Source of the DNA: Flavobacterium sp. BFFFF1
Lineage (GTDB): Bacteria > Bacteroidota > Bacteroidia > Flavobacteriales > Flavobacteriaceae
Length of the DNA: 64,000 bases
Assembly: GCF_002256285.1 (NCBI RefSeq)
Contig: NZ_NKJE01000001.1
Span: 22,386 to 86,385, forward strand
Reading direction: 5' to 3'
In this document: in pieces, positions 32,754 through 41,434 of the stretch
How positions within the stretch are numbered: position 1 is the first letter of the stretch
How the letters are laid out: each line of letters opens with the position of its first letter
Position numbers and translations under genes: made by a program
Notes under the pieces: generated by a model
The model's database searches: none
The model's input: the letters and a program-made list of their open reading frames with translations, nothing else
Told to the model about the DNA's origin: nothing

Positions 32754-35567
32754 CTATTTTTTCCCACCGCTGTCATTCTCAAGGTCGCTTTTCAGTGCTT
32801 TATTTGGTACAATCATACCGCCTTTGTAATCCGTCGATTCTGTTTCCTCCGTCTTTTTGCTGAAAATTTTGATCTTTGGATTGTCCTGTGTTCCTGTAAT
32901 GGTGAACGGAATTCCGATGACGCCAAATGGCGGTAACCCGAGCCGCATCTTCAAATTCAGCTGCCCATCAAAATTGGTTTTCCCTTCAAATCGCAGCCTG
33001 AACAAGGCAACACCCATTCGGGTACGGTGTACGTAAATCACGTTGTCCTTTATTGACGTCCTGATGTCAACGCGTGTTAAATCCGGATTATCGACGCCGT
33101 CGGAGCCGGTTTTTTTGCTGATTACAGTAAACATCCTGAGCCCCTTAATCTTCACTTTACGCAACGACAGCGTTCCTTCGCCAAGCAAAGAAGGATAAAT
33201 TGGCGACATATTGCCATCAAGCGTCCCATTTAGCCGATAGTCCAAAGATATGATCCCTTCCGCTTTGTCCGCAGCGGTTACGAGGTCGTGAAAAAGCTGT
33301 ATTTCATTGTAGGCGCGCTTTACATCAAAGTCGCGTGCTCTCAGGCGCACATCAAATCCGGCTTTAACAGGACTCACGTCATCATAGGTCGCATCGATTG
33401 CAACCCGGCACCCAATCAGTTCAAAACCAGCGTTTTTCATTGTAAACTTGCCCTTACTGATTCCCACAGTTCCGTTTAAATCCTGAATATTTAATTTGTC
33501 ATAAACCACTTGTTTGGCGTTTGCGGTAAGCGACACATCGAGGTTTTCAGGCAACAAAACCACTCCGGATTGGGTGGGATTTTTCGCTTCCGCAGATTTT
33601 ACGCTGGGATCCGTCTGCGCTTTTTCGGCTGGTGCAAGCGCCATAAAATCATTGACGTTTACGAGGTTTGATTTCACACTGAAATTACCGTGCAGTGTTG
33701 CATTCTTTGCAAAAAAGTAATTGATCGCATTGATAAGATGCCCGTTAACATTGAAATCGGATTGGCCGTAATTTGCGAGAAATTTATCGAAGTTCATTTT
33801 CTCCCGAGTGAAGGTAAACGCTCCCTCACTGATTCGGAACGGCTTTGGGAATTGGTCTGAAGTGGCCTTTATATTCCGGATTAACAAGGTGCCGCTATTG
33901 TCAAGTTTCGCGTATTGGCCATTTGTGGCGTAACTCTGTTTTCCTTTAAGGTGTAAATCCGCCTTGATAAATCCGGTGACATCGATGCCCTGCTGGGAAA
34001 AAACTTTGTAAATACGTCCGACATCGATGGTGCCTTTGGCCTTGATATCATACGCTACATCATTGAAATCGGTAAAAGATGCGTCTACACTAAACGGCTT
34101 CCCTTCAAAAGTGAATGCAGCGGGCTTAATAGAAACAGTAGTACTTTGGTAACTGCCAGTTGTGTTCAGCGCATTCAGATCCAGGTTGATATCCGTAATC
34201 GGATTTGGATAATAAGACGTTTTTAAGTAACCGTTGCGCAACAATACCTTCCCTTTAGTGACGGGAAATGTTTTTTTATCCGGATCATAAACGCCGTTAG
34301 AAACCACATCGGCATCCAGCCTTCCTTTTAGATCGATCGTCGAAAGCCCCAAAGCCTGGTCCAGTTTTTCAAGATCCATGCCCGCTTTGACAGATGCCTT
34401 GATTCTGGGCTTGCTTAAGCCACTGATGTCGACATAAGCATGAAGCGCGTCTTTGCCCAAATTGAAATGGAGCGAATCCAATCTCACACGCAGCCGGTCT
34501 GTATCCATCGAAGGAAGAACGGCGAGGAAATTCATCCTGATATCCGAAGCCGGAAAAGGCGCTTTATTGTATTGAATGTACCCTTCATCAATCTTCATCC
34601 CAAAAGATAAGGTAGGATTTTGATTCGCAGCCGCATTGTAATTCCCCTTGAAGGCGAGTTTTAGGTCAATTTTACCCTTTACATCTGTCTTATCCAACCA
34701 GGCGACATATTCCGGGGGCAACGCCGTAAACAAATCCCGAAGGTTGCTGTTGATTGAATTGGCTTCAAAGTCAATCGCATAACCGCTTTTCAGGATGTTC
34801 AACTTCCCTTTGAACTTGATGGGAAGTTTATTCACGACGAGATCATTTTTCTGGAACTGAAAGGCCAGCGAATTGGTGTTGATACTGGTAATAAGGTCGG
34901 CAGTGATTTTCTTTCGAAGCAGATATGATTTGTTGTCGTATACAAAATCGATTGAATCAATTTCGGCCTCACTTTTTAAATCAAATATTGATTTACTCAG
35001 GTCGCCTTTTCCGAGGTAGTTGAACCCGTTGGCATTGACAAGCATCTTCAACGATTTGTCTTCGTACCGCAGATGGCAGTTGCTGATATCAATCTTTTCA
35101 AGTTTCACCGACGTATTTGAAATCGTATCTGGTGCTTTTTTTGAATCGCTGATGTATACATTGTAATTGGCCTGCCCTTTTTCATTGATTTTTACGTTTA
35201 CAAAAGACTCCGAGAGGAAAATCTTATCGATGCGCACCTCATTATCAAAAATGAGCCTTTTGAGGTTAATGCCAAATGCAACTTCCTCTGCCGCCACAAG
35301 TGTGTCGTTTTTATAGGGCGCTGAACCTTTTAATGAAAAATCATACAAGGTTACTGTTAAGGAAGGAAAGTGGTTAAAAAACGACAACCTGGATTTAGAA
35401 AAGTTGAGTTCGCCATCTATCTTCTTATTCGCAAAAGTTTTAATTTGTTCAGCGACGGTGCCCGGAAAAATGATCGGCAGCAGGAAAAGCAGTAGTAATA
35501 ATGATGCTAAAGTAATGCCAAACCACTTTGCGGTTTTAAGGGCTGCCTTCTTGAATTCTGTTCTCAT
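32754..35567 (-). CDS. AsmA-like protein
   Basis: 937 aa from ATG at 35567; a GTG at 35573 is a weaker start. One N-terminal membrane helix (ITLASLLLLLFLLPIIFPG) is followed by an AsmA N-terminal region with GELNFSKSRLSFFNHFPSLTVTLYDFSLKG. Many repeated beta strands follow, and the AsmA-like C-terminal part (about 560-880) includes RIGLPPFG/LRLGLPPFGVIGIPFTITGTQDNPKIK-type sequence. The family is linked to outer-membrane lipid and protein balance. The reading frame ends at TAG directly after a run of six A; one more A would add about 13 basic residues (IDALKSDSVKKTK) and a TAA at 32716, so the true tail may be frameshifted. Confidence 0.88.
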   Translation of the reverse strand: MRTEFKKAALKTAKWFGITLASLLLLLFLLPIIFPGTVAEQIKTFANKKIDGELNFSKSRLSFFNHFPSLTVTLYDFSLKGSAPYKNDTLVAAEEVAFGINLKRLIFDNEVRIDKIFLSESFVNVKINEKGQANYNVYISDSKKAPDTISNTSVKLEKIDISNCHLRYEDKSLKMLVNANGFNYLGKGDLSKSIFDLKSEAEIDSIDFVYDNKSYLLRKKITADLITSINTNSLAFQFQKNDLVVNKLPIKFKGKLNILKSGYAIDFEANSINSNLRDLFTALPPEYVAWLDKTDVKGKIDLKLAFKGNYNAAANQNPTLSFGMKIDEGYIQYNKAPFPASDIRMNFLAVLPSMDTDRLRVRLDSLHFNLGKDALHAYVDISGLSKPRIKASVKAGMDLEKLDQALGLSTIDLKGRLDADVVSNGVYDPDKKTFPVTKGKVLLRNGYLKTSYYPNPITDINLDLNALNTTGSYQSTTVSIKPAAFTFEGKPFSVDASFTDFNDVAYDIKAKGTIDVGRIYKVFSQQGIDVTGFIKADLHLKGKQSYATNGQYAKLDNSGTLLIRNIKATSDQFPKPFRISEGAFTFTREKMNFDKFLANYGQSDFNVNGHLINAINYFFAKNATLHGNFSVKSNLVNVNDFMALAPAEKAQTDPSVKSAEAKNPTQSGVVLLPENLDVSLTANAKQVVYDKLNIQDLNGTVGISKGKFTMKNAGFELIGCRVAIDATYDDVSPVKAGFDVRLRARDFDVKRAYNEIQLFHDLVTAADKAEGIISLDYRLNGTLDGNMSPIYPSLLGEGTLSLRKVKIKGLRMFTVISKKTGSDGVDNPDLTRVDIRTSIKDNVIYVHRTRMGVALFRLRFEGKTNFDGQLNLKMRLGLPPFGVIGIPFTITGTQDNPKIKIFSKKTEETESTDYKGGMIVPNKALKSDLENDSGGKK

Positions 35568-35614
35568 GTACACTTGTTTATTTTATGCAATTAACCAAAA
35601 ATCTCCGAATAAAA

Positions 35615-35644
35615 AAAAGACCTTTCCGCAAAGAAAGGCCTTTT
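35615..35644 (-). terminator. Intrinsic terminator after the T9SS amylase gene
   Basis: On the minus strand AAAAGGCCTTTC pairs with GAAAGGTCTTTT (one G-T wobble) around a short loop, with a T run after it. It lies just after the amylase stop and so ends the sus transcript. Confidence 0.85.
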
Positions 35645-35665
35645 AATAATAAACAACTAATTCAA

Positions 35666-38608
35666 TTATTGTTTGAGGAGTTTCATGGTCGCCTCACGAC
35701 GGTTGCTGTCAAGGGCTTTCACAATGTAGACTCCTTTATTAAGGTCACTAATGTTAAACGTGGACGCGTTTGTAAAATTGTTTTGGAACGATTTTACCAA
35801 CTGCCCGGTAATGGAAAAAATTTGTACACTGCTCGTTTCAGCATCCAGCATAAAGTAATCAGAAGTCGGGTTTGGCGACAGGCTGATTCTGGTTTCCTGA
35901 ATATCATCAACGTTCAGCAATGCTTGTTTGTTCCCGTAGACACGGAACGAGCCTGCCGGAATCGTTAGTGCTATGGCGGTATTCGTCACATTCACAGAAC
36001 TGTTGTCCATCAGGTTGTACCATGTACCTGTATATGGAAAATTTGCGGTCACAGTCTGGCTGATGGTATTGAAATTTGTCAACACCACCACATTCTTCAG
36101 GGACGTTGACGGCAGCGCATTGTCGAAAATATAAATCCTTTGTTTCAGGTTATTACTCCCATCAGGGCTGACGGTGTAAGAACCTTCGAATACCGGCTCA
36201 TTGATTTTCAGCGCGATCAGTCGTGAATAGTTATTGTAAACCTGCGCACGCTCTGTGACGTTTAACCAGTTATTCGTCCACTGCTCCTGTGGTTTGGTGT
36301 CGAGTTTACAATCGCCTGTTGTGGCATCGGACTCTGTATTCACCGTACCGTTATTACAGGTATAAATCGAATCGTCGTATCCTAGTTCAGCGAAGTGCCA
36401 CATCATTTTCGGCCCTGGGACCAAAAGGGAAATGGCTGCAATCGATGACATCCTTGTAAGCGAATTATTTAGGTTATTCAGCACCGGAGATGTTCCTGTA
36501 CTCAATCCATATTTCATTGCGCTGTATATCATGCGCTCTTTATCATGGCTTTCAGGATAACCCATTACCCTTTTCGCAGTGAATCCATGTGCGGTGTTCC
36601 CGATCCTGCTAATGTCTGCTCCGGTAGCATATCCTTCGATAAGCTGTGTATACGCGTAGGTCATTTCGCCCCACATCATCACCCCTTTGCTTGGTGTTTC
36701 GTTGATACGATAGTTTGCCCATTGTTGCTCTTCCGAGTCAGATCCCAAGTGTTCAAAAATAGCATAGTGGCTTGGATCACCGCTAAATGAATTTGAATTG
36801 TTCGGATTGAACGGTACGTCACCATCCCAAGCATAGTCTGCATAATTTTTCAGAATGGCGATGCGGTCAGGTTGCGACTGATTGGTGCAGGTATCATCCC
36901 CACCACTACAAGCCTGGGTAAAACCTTTCGTCAGATCCCAACGGAAACCGTCGATTTTATACTCTTTAATCCATTGCTTGATTACCCGCTTTACGTAAGC
37001 TTTGGTATAAGCGGACGAGTGATTGAAATCATTTCCTACGCTGTAGCTATGTTTCGCAAATTCATTGAAGTACGGATTTTCTGAGCTTGCATCTCCCCAT
37101 CCGTCCCCATCCGGATCTTTCATCCACATGCGTACCATAGGATTTCTTCCGAATGCATGGTTCAAAGCAACGTCAAGAATTACCGCGATTCCGTTTTGAT
37201 GACACAGATCAATCAGTTCCTTAAACTTCGTCGATGTGCCATAAAATTTATCAAGGGCCATGTGGAATGAGGTATTGTACCCCCAGCTTTCGTTGCCTTC
37301 AAATTCCATGACAGGCATTAACTCAATTGCATTAATGTGCAGGTTCTTGAAATAATCAATTCTATCAATCAGAGATTGGTAGTTCCTGTTTGCATCAAAA
37401 TCCCTAACCAGTACTTCATAAACTACCAAATCCTCTTTTTTAGGTTTGGCGAAATTGGTAACCTGCCAGTTATAAGGTGCCTGACCAGTCTGCAATACGG
37501 TAACATCCCTGCTTTGTCCGGCGGGATAAGCAGGCATATTTGGATAGGTGGATGCTGGAATGTAAGGATCATCGTACGGATTTACAACCAACGTCGAAAA
37601 CGGGTCAGCTGTTTTGACCAATGCCGGTGAATTTGTCATCGGAGTCGTGTCTACAACCCAATACTGATACGTGTAATTTACACCTGGTGTGAGTCCGCTA
37701 ACCTCAATCCACAACTTACCATTGTTAGCAAAATCCGGATCTTTCTTCATGGCATAAGAGGTATCAGGCTGCCAGTTGTTGAAGCTTCCCGCCAAATACA
37801 CAAAATCCTTGCCCGGTGCCGTAAGCACTAAGGTTGCCTTTGATGTATCAGACGCATTGTAATTGATACCATCTTCCATTCCTAAAGGAACTGCTGCAGT
37901 TACCACACCCGGATTTACGAGTACCTCAAAATTCTTTACGATTGTAGAGGCGCCCTGGGTAATCTCAAGTGAATATGATTGGTTGGCAGTGATGTTGGTA
38001 TGGTTAAAAGCGTATGAAGCAGTTGCAGAATTTGTATTGATCACGCTGCCGTTCGATTTCAGTACATAGCTGGCATTCCCGTTCGTATTGGATGCGGTGA
38101 TGTTAAGGCTTCCCCCAGAGTTTATAATTGTAGTGCTATTAACAGCAGGTGTATTTAACGTGGCTTGGAATGAGCCGACGTTGAAAATAAAATCGCCACA
38201 GGAATTTGCAGGATTCTTGCGGGTTTGGCCACCATTAGGATTTCGGAAAACCATTCCCATTTTTGTAGCATTTGACTGTTGCGTGGCATTCAGGTTAAAA
38301 TATGTACTTGGTGTAATGGTGATACTGTATGTGCCATTGCCGTTGTTCGTCATTTGCCCAACACCATTGTCAGCGCCCCAAGTCCCAACAACCGAATATC
38401 CGAAGGCATTCGCATCATCGCCTATCCCGGCATGCATATACACTTTTGCAGGGTTGGCAGTCATGGTATTACAGGTCGCAGACGCAAACGATACCGTGAT
38501 GGTAATTTGATCTGTCGTGTTAAACACACTTGGCGTGATGGTGACCTGGGAAAATCCCTTAAAGCCAAAAAGACCCAAGATACAGGCCAGCAGGTAAATC
38601 TTTTTCAT
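35666..38608 (-). CDS. Secreted alpha-amylase (GH13) with T9SS type A sorting domain
   Basis: 980 aa with a signal peptide ending KGFSQ (residue 21). An N-terminal beta domain (about 22-135) with AKVYMHAGIGDD looks like a starch-binding module; an immunoglobulin-like domain follows, then a CBM48/E-set region (about 250-345, VYLAGSFNNWQPD). The GH13 barrel shows region I DVALNHAFG (about 482), region II GFRWDLTKG with nucleophile Asp (about 556), region III MWGEMTYAY with acid Glu (about 650) and region IV YPESHDKERM (about 690). The last 80 residues (LSPNPTSDYFML, NISDLNKGVYIVKA) are a type A T9SS signal. It would cut starch at or beyond the cell surface and is the last gene of the susCDE operon. 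Confidence 0.95.
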   Translation of the reverse strand: MKKIYLLACILGLFGFKGFSQVTITPSVFNTTDQITITVSFASATCNTMTANPAKVYMHAGIGDDANAFGYSVVGTWGADNGVGQMTNNGNGTYSITITPSTYFNLNATQQSNATKMGMVFRNPNGGQTRKNPANSCGDFIFNVGSFQATLNTPAVNSTTIINSGGSLNITASNTNGNASYVLKSNGSVINTNSATASYAFNHTNITANQSYSLEITQGASTIVKNFEVLVNPGVVTAAVPLGMEDGINYNASDTSKATLVLTAPGKDFVYLAGSFNNWQPDTSYAMKKDPDFANNGKLWIEVSGLTPGVNYTYQYWVVDTTPMTNSPALVKTADPFSTLVVNPYDDPYIPASTYPNMPAYPAGQSRDVTVLQTGQAPYNWQVTNFAKPKKEDLVVYEVLVRDFDANRNYQSLIDRIDYFKNLHINAIELMPVMEFEGNESWGYNTSFHMALDKFYGTSTKFKELIDLCHQNGIAVILDVALNHAFGRNPMVRMWMKDPDGDGWGDASSENPYFNEFAKHSYSVGNDFNHSSAYTKAYVKRVIKQWIKEYKIDGFRWDLTKGFTQACSGGDDTCTNQSQPDRIAILKNYADYAWDGDVPFNPNNSNSFSGDPSHYAIFEHLGSDSEEQQWANYRINETPSKGVMMWGEMTYAYTQLIEGYATGADISRIGNTAHGFTAKRVMGYPESHDKERMIYSAMKYGLSTGTSPVLNNLNNSLTRMSSIAAISLLVPGPKMMWHFAELGYDDSIYTCNNGTVNTESDATTGDCKLDTKPQEQWTNNWLNVTERAQVYNNYSRLIALKINEPVFEGSYTVSPDGSNNLKQRIYIFDNALPSTSLKNVVVLTNFNTISQTVTANFPYTGTWYNLMDNSSVNVTNTAIALTIPAGSFRVYGNKQALLNVDDIQETRISLSPNPTSDYFMLDAETSSVQIFSITGQLVKSFQNNFTNASTFNISDLNKGVYIVKALDSNRREATMKLLKQ

Positions 38609-38625
38609 AGATGTAGATTTAAGAT

Positions 38626-38652
38626 AAAAAGGGCCATCCGAAGACAGCCCTC
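38626..38652 (-). terminator. Hairpin with T run between susE and the amylase gene
   Basis: On the minus strand GGGC-TGTC-TTCG-GATG-GCCC forms a full stem (with wobble pairs) capped by a TTCG tetraloop and followed by TTTTT. It lies in the gap between two co-directional genes, so it probably lowers, rather than blocks, transcription into the amylase gene. Confidence 0.75.
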
Positions 38653-38668
38653 TTAAAGTTTTTATTTT

Positions 38669-39787
38669 TTATTGCTGTGGTATCAACAAATACCTTCCAT
38701 CAAGGTCATTGAACCAGATATCGTAAGTTCCAGCAGTAACTGGAATATTAGACCCATCCTGAACGCCTACTCCACTGGTTGCTGTCCCGCTTCCCCAGTT
38801 TACAGGCCAGTCATTATTTGCACGGAATTTCATGAACCCGTCTACAAGCGTTGCCGTAATTTTCCATACATGCGGGTCAAATGAACTTTGAGTCATGTCC
38901 GTATCTGTATCCCATCCACCTGCAGTACCATCACCGATGATTCCAATTGTTGGGATAGTCGTAGCAGTATTTCCGGCAAATGGCGTCATATCAAACGTAT
39001 TGTTCGCAACATCTACCGTAAATGTGTAATACCCGTTTCCAGAAGCAACGAATGGGTCTGGATCAGAACCCGTTCCGTCGTTCACTGCAAGAATACCACC
39101 ACTGATACCCCATTGTGGCTGCCATTGTCCTTTTTTCTCTAACAATTTAAATTGGTCTGCAACAAATTTACCGGTGTAAACATAAAGGTCGTCATTATTG
39201 GCATCCCTGAACATTGGCATATTATCGTTGTTGTTGTTCCAACCTGCCGATGAAGCGGGTCCAACAAAATACAATTCTCTTTTTTCAAGTACTGGTGGCA
39301 CTGTAGGAATAAACGAATTCACTACAACAGTGGTAACTTCAGAATATTTCTCTTCGGAAGCAGTTGTACCTATTGATGATTTAATTCTCACATCAATAGC
39401 GATAGGGTCACCATTGTAAGGCGCATCAGGAGTTACCACCAAAGCTTTTGCTTTAGCATCCAAATCAGCAAACGTCATTGCATAACGGGTAGCAGGAACA
39501 GTAGTGATTACGGTTGGAGTAGCAAAATCGGTTCCGTTAAGAGCAAATTCAACAGTGTAATTTACTGCAGTCGGTGTGCCGTAGTCAACACCTTCCCATG
39601 TTAAAGTAAGGGCAGTATTGTCTGCCGGGGTCGTTTCAGTTATAGTGACAGCACTTCCTGAATCAGGCGTTAAGATTGCAAAAGCGTTTGCCTGTGGCTC
39701 AGCAATCATGAAATTATCTTCGCTAGCGCAAGACCACAATCCGGAGATCATGATAAATGCAGCTAAAATTTTAAATGTATTTTTCAT
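38669..39787 (-). CDS. susE: SusE/SusF-like outer-membrane starch-binding lipoprotein
   Basis: 372 aa with a lipoprotein signal (lipobox before Cys20, MISGLWSCAS). A SusE N-terminal Ig-like domain (about 35-160, ending in SIGTTASEEKYSEV) is followed by two starch-binding modules. The first is about residues 175-275 (ELYFVGPASSAGWNNNN, FKLLEKKGQWQPQWG). The second is about residues 280-372 (IGIIGDGTAGGWDTDTDM, FRANNDWPVNWGSG). The conserved aromatic and Asn-rich motifs match the SusE/SusF family, which holds starch on the cell surface. It follows susD by 23 bases and precedes the T9SS amylase. Assignment as SusE rather than SusF is by position. Confidence 0.9.
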   Translation of the reverse strand: MKNTFKILAAFIMISGLWSCASEDNFMIAEPQANAFAILTPDSGSAVTITETTPADNTALTLTWEGVDYGTPTAVNYTVEFALNGTDFATPTVITTVPATRYAMTFADLDAKAKALVVTPDAPYNGDPIAIDVRIKSSIGTTASEEKYSEVTTVVVNSFIPTVPPVLEKRELYFVGPASSAGWNNNNDNMPMFRDANNDDLYVYTGKFVADQFKLLEKKGQWQPQWGISGGILAVNDGTGSDPDPFVASGNGYYTFTVDVANNTFDMTPFAGNTATTIPTIGIIGDGTAGGWDTDTDMTQSSFDPHVWKITATLVDGFMKFRANNDWPVNWGSGTATSGVGVQDGSNIPVTAGTYDIWFNDLDGRYLLIPQQ

Positions 39788-39810
39788 CTTTTTAAGTTTT
39801 TATTTGAAGT

Positions 39811-41424
39811 TTAGTAACCTGTATTTTGAGTTAAGTTTCTGTTAGCATTAAGGGACGCCGTTGGAATAGGGAAAACTTTTAAATTCGGGGAAATTGCAAT
39901 TCCATTAGCCGCATTTCCTTTCCACGCCCAGTTATAAGTCCCTCCGGCAAATTTCCCGAAACGAATCAAATCTTGTCTTCTGTGCGATTCCCAGTGAAGT
40001 TCACGAGCTCTCTCATCAAGAATAAAATCGAGTGTAAGCTGTCCTGAAGTGATATTTCCAACGTTTGATCCACCATTAGCGCGTTCCCTGATTTCGTTTA
40101 CATAAGCCAATGCTTGTGCAGCAGTACCATTTCCACCTCTTAGTGTGGCTTCTGCATACATCAGGTACACATCCGCAAGCCTAAACAATGGAAAGTCTGT
40201 ATTTACGAACGTTGTACTTGGGCCCGACTGTCCGGCAGACGTCTTGTTTGACCATTTATTCAAAATATAACCCTGGGTTTTTACGGAGATATCGCTAATA
40301 TCAATGCTTCTTTGTTGATTGTCGTTACCGGCAACCCCCGTCCCAAAAGTTTTTCTGGCGTCAAAATCAAAGTCCCCACCGTCGAACTTCTGTACCAGCT
40401 GCTTTCTCACACGAATAGCACCACCCCAGCCTCCAACGCCAAACTCGGATCCATTTGATTCCCAGTCACCAATCTGACCATTGATGATCATCGTTGTAGC
40501 ACCATAGTTTTGTGTCACACTACCATCAGACTGTAATGTAAAAATCATTTCCTCTGACGTGTTGTTATCCGCTTTGAAATTATCAAGATAATTCGGTTTT
40601 AATCCATAACCACTGGCGATGATTTCACTACATTTTGCAACACAGTCACTGTATCTGTCCTGTTGAATATATACTTCCGCGTTCAGATACATTTTTGCAA
40701 GAACCATTTGGCCAAACGCCTTATCAATCCTTCCATATTCATTTGTTCTGGCTGCTTTAAGGTTAGGGATTACCTCATTCAATTCACTTTCTATGAAAGC
40801 AAACAACTGCGCGCGGTCATATTGCGGTCCAGCAAAATTAGTAGGATCGTTTTCAGTCACAAACGGCGCTTTCCCAAAAAGATCCATCATCATGTAGTAA
40901 GCATAAGCCCTTAAAGCCCGTGCTTCATTGCGATAGTCTTTAATATTTGCTAAAAGTGTAGCATCTGTCACTCCTCTTTGCGCCACTTTTTCATCAGATG
41001 TCTGATATAGAAAGCTGTTCGCCAGCGCAACTTCAACCATCGTACGGCTAAACATCCCTAAAAGAAGTGGATTGTCCGGCGTCCAGATTGTTCGCTGTAA
41101 TTCTCTGGTTCCGGCATCATTTTCATAACTCCAGATGGCCTCATCTGTCGTTAAGTCCTGCAAATACCAAAGACATCTTCCAAAATTACTCGTTCCTGCA
41201 TCGATACCTTGCAATATCGAAGATCCAGAATCACCCGTACCAGTGAGGCAAAGGTTACCATACACTCCGGAAAGTGCTTGTCTGTAGCCCTGCGGCGTAC
41301 TAAACAGGATTTCCGGTGAAACGACATCGTCGTCTTCCGACACTACATTCATCTCATCCGTGCAGGATATGAATGCCGTAAACAGCATCAGAATGTAGAG
41401 AAAGTTAAAATTAATTTTTTTCAT
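39811..41424 (-). CDS. susD: RagB/SusD family starch-binding outer-membrane lipoprotein
   Basis: 537 aa with a lipoprotein signal (FTAFISCTDEMN). The SusD fold is a set of TPR-like helices around loops that bind sugar, seen in RALRAYAYYMMMDLFGKAPF, MYLNAEVYIQQDRY and the C-terminal LADVYLMYAEATLRGGNG, RERANGG and DERARELHWESHRRQDLIRFGKF motifs typical of the family. SusD sits as a lid on the SusC barrel and captures oligosaccharides. It starts 10 bases after susC stops, so the two are co-transcribed. Amylose-type substrates are inferred from the surrounding amylases. Confidence 0.95.
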   Translation of the reverse strand: MKKINFNFLYILMLFTAFISCTDEMNVVSEDDDVVSPEILFSTPQGYRQALSGVYGNLCLTGTGDSGSSILQGIDAGTSNFGRCLWYLQDLTTDEAIWSYENDAGTRELQRTIWTPDNPLLLGMFSRTMVEVALANSFLYQTSDEKVAQRGVTDATLLANIKDYRNEARALRAYAYYMMMDLFGKAPFVTENDPTNFAGPQYDRAQLFAFIESELNEVIPNLKAARTNEYGRIDKAFGQMVLAKMYLNAEVYIQQDRYSDCVAKCSEIIASGYGLKPNYLDNFKADNNTSEEMIFTLQSDGSVTQNYGATTMIINGQIGDWESNGSEFGVGGWGGAIRVRKQLVQKFDGGDFDFDARKTFGTGVAGNDNQQRSIDISDISVKTQGYILNKWSNKTSAGQSGPSTTFVNTDFPLFRLADVYLMYAEATLRGGNGTAAQALAYVNEIRERANGGSNVGNITSGQLTLDFILDERARELHWESHRRQDLIRFGKFAGGTYNWAWKGNAANGIAISPNLKVFPIPTASLNANRNLTQNTGY

Positions 41425-41434
41425 AGTTTTTTAA

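Noticed and set aside
35585..35968. Plus-strand 127-aa frame at the amylase 3' end
   Set aside because: It is antisense to the T9SS sorting domain and includes the terminator.
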